From: Thiocapsa sp. KS1
Lineage (GTDB): Bacteria > Pseudomonadota > Gammaproteobacteria > Chromatiales > Chromatiaceae
Reading direction: 5' to 3'
DNA: 50,706 nt
Assembly: GCF_001499735.1 (NCBI RefSeq)
Contig: NZ_LN848257.1
Location: 1,216,613-1,267,318 of the forward strand
Each line of letters starts with the position of its first letter. The stretch's first letter is position 1. The position numbers were made by a program, and so were the translations under genes. The notes beneath the pieces were generated by a model, which saw only the letters and a list, made by a program, of their open reading frames with translations, was not told where the DNA came from and ran no database searches. Positions 45,173-50,706 of this stretch are shown here, piece after piece.

Positions 45173-45982
45173 GTGACCCTCGCACTGCTTCTCCTCGCCG
45201 GGTTCTTTCTGCCGCTCTATCCCCTGAGCGTACTGCCGAATGCGCTCCTGCAGGGTCGGCTGAGCGCCGACGCTGCCCGGCGCTCCGGGCGGCGTCCGGG
45301 CCCCGGCTCGAAGATCCCGGTCCTTTTGATCTTTCCGATCGTCGGGGTGGGTCTGGCCACGCTGGCGACGCACATGGACGCGGCGGAGACCGGACTGCCG
45401 ACCCTCTTCGGGGTCTGGGGCGGCATCACCTCGGTGCTCTACGCCTTTCGGCTCTTGAGCGCAAAGGACGGACAGATCTGGATCTCGCATCTCTTCTCCT
45501 CCGCGCTCGCACTCATCTGGATCGGCATCGCCTACGGGGTGGATCCACTGCTCCCCGCAATCGGGCTCTCGGTCTCGCTTTTGCCGCTGGTCTTCATGCT
45601 GGACCAACTGACCCGGCGCTTCGGGATCGCGCGCAGCGGGCTCTATCCGGGACTCTGCTGCCGCATGCCCTGGTTTTCGCACCTCTTCGAGCTCGCCGTG
45701 CTGACGGCCATCGCGGTGCCCTTCTCGCCGTCCTTTTTTGCCATCGCGGCGCTTGCGTTCGGCGGGGTCGCCGCCGACGAGGTCGTGGTCTTGCTGCCGA
45801 TCTGTCTGTCTTGGCTGTTGTGGACTTGGGCGGGCGTCAACCTGCTCACGGGGATCGTCTGGGGTATTCCGCGGGACGATCTGACCTATCGCGATCTGGA
45901 TCCCAAAGGCGCGCTCGGCGTCGGAGGCGGCATGGTCGCGCTGGGGATCTTCGGAATCCTGCTGGTGGAGGTCGCACTCTGA
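45173..45982 (+). CDS. Polytopic membrane protein between dabB and dabA
   Basis: A 269-residue hydrophobic protein with seven to eight helices (MTLALLLLAGFFLPLYPLSV; PVLLIFPIVGVGLATLA; VLLPICLSWLLWTWAGVNLL). It has no clear enzyme motif and I cannot name the family; some NuoN/M-like flavour is possible. Its GTG starts next to the dabB stop and its stop overlaps the next ATG (TGATG), so it must be made with the Dab complex and could be an accessory subunit. Confidence 0.72.
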   Translation: MTLALLLLAGFFLPLYPLSVLPNALLQGRLSADAARRSGRRPGPGSKIPVLLIFPIVGVGLATLATHMDAAETGLPTLFGVWGGITSVLYAFRLLSAKDGQIWISHLFSSALALIWIGIAYGVDPLLPAIGLSVSLLPLVFMLDQLTRRFGIARSGLYPGLCCRMPWFSHLFELAVLTAIAVPFSPSFFAIAALAFGGVAADEVVVLLPICLSWLLWTWAGVNLLTGIVWGIPRDDLTYRDLDPKGALGVGGGMVALGIFGILLVEVAL

Positions 45983-46488
45983 TGCGCACGAACGGCGACG
46001 CCGACACAACCGCAACCCGTCCATCGACCCCGGAAGCAACCGGGCACGCGACGGGAACACCCTTGGGCCGTGCGCTCAAGATCCGCTCCATGGTCACGGT
46101 CGCGGGCGAGTTTCTGCCCTTCATGTGGCCGATGCGGAATTTCATTCATCACAACCCGTTGAACGGGTTCGAGCATCTTCAGTTCGAGGAGGCGGTCGCG
46201 CAGGCAACCCGTCTCTTTCACGCGCGGGGCTATCTGCGCCGAACCGACTATCAAGCCTTGATGCAGGAGGGCCGCATCGATCCGGACGTGATCGAAGACC
46301 TGGTCTCCGAGTTCCTGCGCGATTGGGCGCCAGATCACGACGCCTGCGAGGACGACGGCGAGCAGCTCGACTTGAAACGCATCCTGACGACGCTCATGAC
46401 CCGGATGGATCAGCCGAGTGTGGGCAACGCCTATCCGAGCACAGACGCGATCCTGGCCCGGCTTCGCCCGTCGGCGGATCAGCCATGA
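45982..46488 (+). CDS. DabA N-terminal part (separate ORF)
   Basis: 168 residues. After an N-terminal Thr/Pro-rich stretch comes EFLPFMWPMRNFIHHNPLNG followed by FEHLQFEEAV, the hallmark N-terminus of DUF2309 (DabA) proteins, then GRIDPDVIEDLVSEFL. In usual DabA this segment is joined to the rest. Here the frame ends at 46488, overlapping the next ORF by ATGA. No catalytic zinc residue lies in this piece. Either a natural two-piece DabA with coupled translation or the result of a 1-base change. Confidence 0.8.
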   Translation: MRTNGDADTTATRPSTPEATGHATGTPLGRALKIRSMVTVAGEFLPFMWPMRNFIHHNPLNGFEHLQFEEAVAQATRLFHARGYLRRTDYQALMQEGRIDPDVIEDLVSEFLRDWAPDHDACEDDGEQLDLKRILTTLMTRMDQPSVGNAYPSTDAILARLRPSADQP

Positions 46489-49277
46489 AGATGCTCGATA
46501 CGGCCCTGATCGGCGTGCGGTGGACGCTTTACGATCTCGTGGATCGGCTCTACGGCAGCCGCATCAACGCGACCCTGAACGAGCTTCAGATCAAGGGTTG
46601 CATGGATTTCCTGGACGAGGGGCAATCCGTGTGGCGCATGCCCGGCCGTCGACAAGGGTTGTTCCGCGCCTGGGGCCACATCGCCAAGCGCAACCGGCGC
46701 CTGCGTCTGCACGGGCTCGACGTCGGGGGAATCCTCGCGCAGACGGATCAGCCGGAAGCGGCGATCGATCTGGTCATGACTCGCCTGCAGATCCCCGAAC
46801 GGCTGTGGATGGACTATTTCGCCCTGGAGCTTTCGAAGCTCCACGGCTGGGCCGGGTTCGTGCGCTGGCGCGCGCAGGCCAAGGGCTACTATTGGCAGGA
46901 TCGCAACCCGGCGGATCTGGTCGACTTCATCGCCATCCGATTGGTGCTTTCCTTGCCCCTGATCGAAGAGGCCGGCAAGCAGCATCAGCACGATTTCCGC
47001 TATCCGGCGTGGGTGCGGTGTCTCGAGGAGCGCCCGCACGAATGTCTGCTGCGCCATGAGCTGCACTCGGGCGCGATCCTCCCCGACTACGCGCATCGCG
47101 TCGAGGTCGTGCTCGACAGCGGCGACGCCACCCGGATCAAGGCGCTTTGTCTCGAATACGAGCACGAGAAGACGGCACGCGAGGCGGCCACGCGTGCCCA
47201 GCGCCTGCAGGAGCTGTGCGAGCGTGCCGGCATCCCGCGTGCCGAGCTGGCCGGCAAACGCTCGGGCGCACTGCGCCGCATGATCGAGGCGGTCTACACC
47301 TTCAGGTCTCACGAGGGATTCGTCTGGACGCAGGCGCTGGAACGCACCTATATCCGCGCCCTGCTCGGCAAGCTGGCCGCGCATCGCGCGATCACGCCCG
47401 ATCCAGCATCCGGGCCGGGGCCCGGCGAGCCGCGCGAGAAGGGTTCCGACGTTCAGGCGCTCTTCTGCATCGACGTGCGCTCCGAGCGGCTGCGCCGCCA
47501 GCTCGAGCGCGTCGGACACTACGAGACCTTCGGCGTCGCCGGCTTCTTCGGCGTCCCGGTCAACTTCATCGAGCTCGGCAAGGGTCACGAGACCGCACTC
47601 TGCCCGGCGATCGTTACGCCGAACAATGTCGCCTTGGAGATGCCGCACCGACACGCGCACGGCGGACACGGACACGGCGGGCATTCGTTGTTCCACCTCG
47701 CCACCGAGGTGGTGCACGATTTGAAGGGCACCGTGCTCGCGCCCTACATCACGGTCGAGGCCGTCGGTCTGCTGTTCGGCTTCGACATGGCCGGCAAGAC
47801 CCTGGCACCCGCCGCCTACAACCGCTGGCGCAAGACGCTCGACAACGGCAAGCAGCCGACCCGACTCATGATCGACAAGATCTCCCGGGACGACGCGCTC
47901 GATCTGATCGCGACCCTCCAGGACGAGATGGTGGTCCGCGCCGTCGATCGGCATTTCGGCATCAAACGCGAGGCCATTACGACCGGCATGATCCACGAGC
48001 TGCGCGAGATCGCGCTCGGCCGGGCCTCGGCCCCGAGCGACTTCGCCCGGCGCTTCGATCTCGACGCCGCCGCCGAGACCCTATTCCTGACCAGTCTGCG
48101 GCTGGAGTACGGCCTGAACCCGGATCAGGCCAAGATCCAGCTCGAGCATCTGGCGCGGATCGGGTTTCGGATCGAGCGCCAGGCCCTGCTCGTCGGTAAT
48201 CTGCTCAAGACCATCGGTCTGGTCGAGGGTTTCGCGAAGATCGTCCTGGTCGTGGGTCACGGCAGCAGCTCCCAGAACAACCCTTACGAATCGGCATTGG
48301 ACTGCGGGGCCTGCGGCGGCGATCGTGGATTGGTGAATGCCCGTATCTTCGCGGCGATGGCGAATCGGCGCGAGGTGCGCGAGCGGCTCGCCGAGCGGGG
48401 TATCCGGATCCCGGATGAGACCTGGTTCATCCCTGCCCTGCACGACACCACCACGGACGAGACGACACTCGACGATATCGAGCAGCTCCCGCCCGGGCGT
48501 CTGACCCAGGTTGCCCGCATCCAGGCGGACCTGGCCGCCGCCGGGCGACTCTGCGCACGCGAGCGCTGCAGCGAGCTGGGCGAGACGGATGTGGATTCGT
48601 CCGAGTCCGCCGCGGATCGGGTGAAACGCAACGCCATGGATTGGACTCAGGTCCGTCCGGAATGGGGCCTGTCGAAGAACGCATCCTTCATCGTCGCCGG
48701 CCGCAGCCTCACGCGTACACTCGATCTCGAAGGTCGCGCCTTTCTGCATTCATACGATCATCGCCTCGATCCCTCCGGCGAGCTGCTCGTGGGTATCCTC
48801 TCCGGCCCCTTGATCGTCGCCCAATGGATCAACATGGAGCACTACTTTTCGGCCGTCGACAACGAGGTCTTCGGCAGCGGCAGCAAGATCTATCACAACG
48901 TGGTCGGCCGCTTCGGCGTCATGACGGGCAATGTCGGCGACCTGCGCACCGGGCTTCCCGCACAAACCGTTCTGAAGGGCGAGCGACCCTACCATCAACC
49001 GATGCGCTTGGTCACCCTGATCGAGGCGCCGCTCACCTGCGTACAGGATGCCTTGGCCAAGGTCTTCAAGGTTCGCGAGCTGGTGCAGAACGGCTGGGTG
49101 CGTCTCTTGGTCCTCGATCCGGTGACCGGCTGCGCCTCGCTCTTCGAGCAAGGCCGCTGGACCGCGCAGCCATGGCCTCCCGGTACCGAATGGCGGATCA
49201 AGGCGAGCCAACCGGTCACCGCTCCACCGCCCCGGAGACCTCGCAAACGCGTCGCAACGCCGGAGACATCCGCATGA
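46485..49277 (+). CDS. dabA: DabA (DUF2309) inorganic carbon uptake subunit, main part
   Basis: 930 residues, the carbonic-anhydrase-like subunit of the DAB system, which hydrates CO2 to bicarbonate vectorially in the cytoplasm. The zinc site is complete: Cys328 and Asp330 (LFCIDVRSERLRRQLE), His592 (VVGHGSSSQNNPY) and Cys607 (ALDCGACGG). The 15-residue His-Cys spacing agrees with characterised DabA. A His-rich loop (HRHAHGGHGHGGHS) follows the first half. The frame is open from 46125, but ATG 46485, overlapping the N-terminal ORF stop, is the start consistent with coupling. Pro/Arg-rich tail. Confidence 0.93.
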   Translation: MKMLDTALIGVRWTLYDLVDRLYGSRINATLNELQIKGCMDFLDEGQSVWRMPGRRQGLFRAWGHIAKRNRRLRLHGLDVGGILAQTDQPEAAIDLVMTRLQIPERLWMDYFALELSKLHGWAGFVRWRAQAKGYYWQDRNPADLVDFIAIRLVLSLPLIEEAGKQHQHDFRYPAWVRCLEERPHECLLRHELHSGAILPDYAHRVEVVLDSGDATRIKALCLEYEHEKTAREAATRAQRLQELCERAGIPRAELAGKRSGALRRMIEAVYTFRSHEGFVWTQALERTYIRALLGKLAAHRAITPDPASGPGPGEPREKGSDVQALFCIDVRSERLRRQLERVGHYETFGVAGFFGVPVNFIELGKGHETALCPAIVTPNNVALEMPHRHAHGGHGHGGHSLFHLATEVVHDLKGTVLAPYITVEAVGLLFGFDMAGKTLAPAAYNRWRKTLDNGKQPTRLMIDKISRDDALDLIATLQDEMVVRAVDRHFGIKREAITTGMIHELREIALGRASAPSDFARRFDLDAAAETLFLTSLRLEYGLNPDQAKIQLEHLARIGFRIERQALLVGNLLKTIGLVEGFAKIVLVVGHGSSSQNNPYESALDCGACGGDRGLVNARIFAAMANRREVRERLAERGIRIPDETWFIPALHDTTTDETTLDDIEQLPPGRLTQVARIQADLAAAGRLCARERCSELGETDVDSSESAADRVKRNAMDWTQVRPEWGLSKNASFIVAGRSLTRTLDLEGRAFLHSYDHRLDPSGELLVGILSGPLIVAQWINMEHYFSAVDNEVFGSGSKIYHNVVGRFGVMTGNVGDLRTGLPAQTVLKGERPYHQPMRLVTLIEAPLTCVQDALAKVFKVRELVQNGWVRLLVLDPVTGCASLFEQGRWTAQPWPPGTEWRIKASQPVTAPPPRRPRKRVATPETSA

Positions 49278-49603
49278 GAGCACTCAACGTCACCGCGATG
49301 AAGAAACTGGAGATCATCGTCGAAGGCGAACAACAGGGATTCGTGGTCGACCTGCTCGATCGTGCAGGCGCCGGCGGCTACACGATCCTCCACAACCTGT
49401 CCGGGAAAGGCACCCACGGCGTACACATGGGACATCTGATGTTCAATGACGATTCAGTCCTCGTGATGATCGTCACAGCCGTTTCCGTGGACCTTGTCGG
49501 TCCGATCCTGGAGGGATTGACACCCTTCTTCAACAAGCACATGGGGGTCGTCTTCACCTCCGATATCCAGGTCAGTCGACTGGTGAAGATGCCGTCCGAG
49601 TGA
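49274..49603 (+). CDS. P-II-like regulatory protein of the dab operon
   Basis: 109 residues of the P-II (GlnB/CPII-like) fold: MKKLEIIVEGEQQGFVVDLL, AGAGGYTILHNLSGKGTHG and FTSDIQVSRLVKM. The T-loop Tyr of GlnB is absent and the nucleotide loop is diverged, so it belongs with carbon- or nucleotide-sensing P-II-like proteins found with bicarbonate uptake genes. It overlaps the dabA stop (ATGA). A start at 49298 (MKKLEII) is also possible. Likely tunes DabAB activity to energy or carbon status. Confidence 0.85.
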   Translation: MRALNVTAMKKLEIIVEGEQQGFVVDLLDRAGAGGYTILHNLSGKGTHGVHMGHLMFNDDSVLVMIVTAVSVDLVGPILEGLTPFFNKHMGVVFTSDIQVSRLVKMPSE

Positions 49604-49934
49604 CGCAGCGGGTCGGGATGCGGCGCCGATCCGCTCCGAACCCTCGTCCGTCGACACGGCGCTTCGGCAACACAGACACACGCCTTTCACCCTGTCCTCC
49701 CTGTCTCGATCCAAGCGAGACGTTTGATAGCCCGGCGCCCGCCGGGCTTTTTTTCGTCGAGACAAGATGTGCGGGACGCCATCGCGAGACAGGACCCGGC
49801 CCGATGAATCAGGCACGCCGGTCGTGAAGCGCAAGCCAGCATGCGCAGACCCGATACCTACCATCAGTGATCGGAATACATGATCGGCCGAGAAACAGAG
49901 TATGCTGCTGCGGAATTGACCCGGAGAACCCTCG
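49604..49934. other. Intergenic region with the terminator
   Basis: About 330 bases. Apart from the terminator at 49729-49754 I see no gene. The short frame at 49600-49827 has no ribosome binding site. Confidence 0.4.
49729..49754 (+). terminator. Rho-independent terminator of the dab operon
   Basis: AGCCCGGC (49729-49736) / GCCGGGCT (49741-49748) form an 8-bp GC-rich stem with a 4-base loop, followed by a run of seven T. It stands 126 bases after the P-II-like gene. Confidence 0.92.
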
Positions 49935-50138
49935 ATGAACGACATCCTGCACGAGCCCCATAAGCCTCAATTCGCCTCGGCGCCGAATCAGGCGCGCAAG
50001 GCCGCAACCGTCGAAGAAGCCTGGGCCGCCGCGGCCGAGTTGAAGCCAATGGTCGGAAAGGTGCGCAAGATCGCGCGAGTCCGACGCTCGGATCTCTCGG
50101 CCCGAGGGAAGATGGCGCTGCCGCCCGATCAACGCTGA
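49935..50138 (+). CDS. Small basic protein, function unknown
   Basis: 67 residues, starting MNDILHEPHKPQFASAPNQA, with a helical AATVEEAWAAAAELKPMVGK and a basic end (VRKIARVRRSDLSARGK). GGAGAACCCTCG precedes the ATG, a good ribosome binding site. No domain is recognised. Monocistronic in appearance. Confidence 0.6.
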   Translation: MNDILHEPHKPQFASAPNQARKAATVEEAWAAAAELKPMVGKVRKIARVRRSDLSARGKMALPPDQR

Positions 50139-50395
50139 CTGCGCGGGCGCAGATGCGTCTAGGTATACGACCGGGCGGACCGGTCGAAGCAGATCGATCC
50201 GAGTCGCGTTCAGGAACGAGACCCGGGTCGCGATTGTTTCACGCCTGTTGACATATGCTCAAGTCGTAGGCAGAGGAGCGACGGAGTCGGACTCGATGAC
50301 ATCGAGGCAGCTCCGGGCGCACAACCTCTGCATCGCGCGAGCGCAGGTGACGACGGATCGTCCCTGCAAGCGCATCATCCGACAGGAGCAGTATC
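50139..50395. other. Short intergenic region
   Basis: About 255 bases between two small ORFs. I see nothing beyond a possible promoter; no strong hairpin. Confidence 0.3.
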
Positions 50396-50587
50396 ATGAC
50401 GTATTCCATTCAGTGGTTCGGTGCAATGACGGGCTATGCATTCCTCTACGGCTGCATGCTCGGAATGATGGCGCCGGCCACCTATCTTCCGCAGCACGCA
50501 AGGACAGCTTCCGCGAGCGGCCACTCGGCTTCGCCGATCCTCGACAGCAACCCAGCTGGCTCCCGCCGGGAGCTCGCCCGAGGCTGA
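50396..50587 (+). CDS. Small hypothetical membrane protein
   Basis: 63 residues (MTYSIQWFGAMTGYAFLYGC) with one hydrophobic segment rich in Met and Gly at residues 8-28, followed by a Ser/Pro/Arg-rich tail. AGGAG stands 8 bases before the ATG. No family recognised. The translation signal and the membrane segment support it modestly. Confidence 0.45.
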   Translation: MTYSIQWFGAMTGYAFLYGCMLGMMAPATYLPQHARTASASGHSASPILDSNPAGSRRELARG

Positions 50588-50706
50588 TCATCCGCCCAGC
50601 ACCGGGATGCCGCACCATCGGGACTGCGAGAAGCCGGTCGTCGATACCTGCCGGATCGAGAGGGCGGCGAGAGACAAACAAAAAGGCCATGCACCCGCGG
50701 TGCATG

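Overview
The window is GC-rich, densely packed proteobacterial chromosome. Gene content and protein style (narGHJI with a c-type cytochrome fusion, DabAB-type inorganic carbon uptake, assimilatory cysJIH, NnrS, HPP and cytochrome c4 proteins) point to a gammaproteobacterium, most likely a Chromatiaceae-like sulfur bacterium. No rRNA, photosynthesis or sox gene is present, so this placement is an inference.

Layout. 1-944: 5' part of uvrC. 1.05-5.1 kb: a nitrite/NO-response block (nnrS, ygbA-like gene, cytochrome c4, HPP membrane protein, CBS-domain gene) with three FNR/DNR-like boxes. 5.1-9.2 kb: a three-gene operon of unknown function (SLAC1/TehA-type transporter, molybdopterin oxidoreductase, urate-oxidase-N-like membrane protein). 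9.5-18.0 kb: a respiratory nitrate reductase operon, in transcription order DUF59-like gene, narG, narH, narJ, narI fused to a diheme cytochrome c. 18.1-25.3 kb: an accessory island with toxin-antitoxin modules, decayed toxin relics and a 1453-residue P-loop NTPase ending in a PD-(D/E)xK-like nuclease domain, a candidate single-gene antiphage system. 25.3-29.4 kb: lipoprotein, GNAT protein, universal stress protein, frameshifted narK and a coiled-coil membrane protein. 29.8-35.2 kb: cysB-like regulator diverging from cysJIH. 35.2-43.0 kb: a 31-bp inverted-repeat element, a second DUF59-like paralogue, a sigma54 response regulator, a histidine kinase fused in frame to MoaB, then moeA, moaD and moaA. 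43.4-49.6 kb: a dab inorganic-carbon uptake operon with a P-II-like gene, ended by a clear terminator, followed by two small ORFs.

How it works together. Moco genes supply NarG and the second molybdoenzyme; NarK moves nitrate and nitrite; NnrS, YgbA, HPP and cytochrome c4 fit handling of nitrite and NO. I find TGGC-N7-TTGC sigma54 promoter motifs before both DUF59-like genes (one heads narGHJI) and before the narK operon, and a weaker one before dab. The window also carries a sigma54 activator and a kinase joined to MoaB. Together these suggest a sigma54 nitrate/molybdenum regulon in place of NarXL. The NTPase-nuclease gene and this regulatory circuit are the two best candidates for undescribed biology here.
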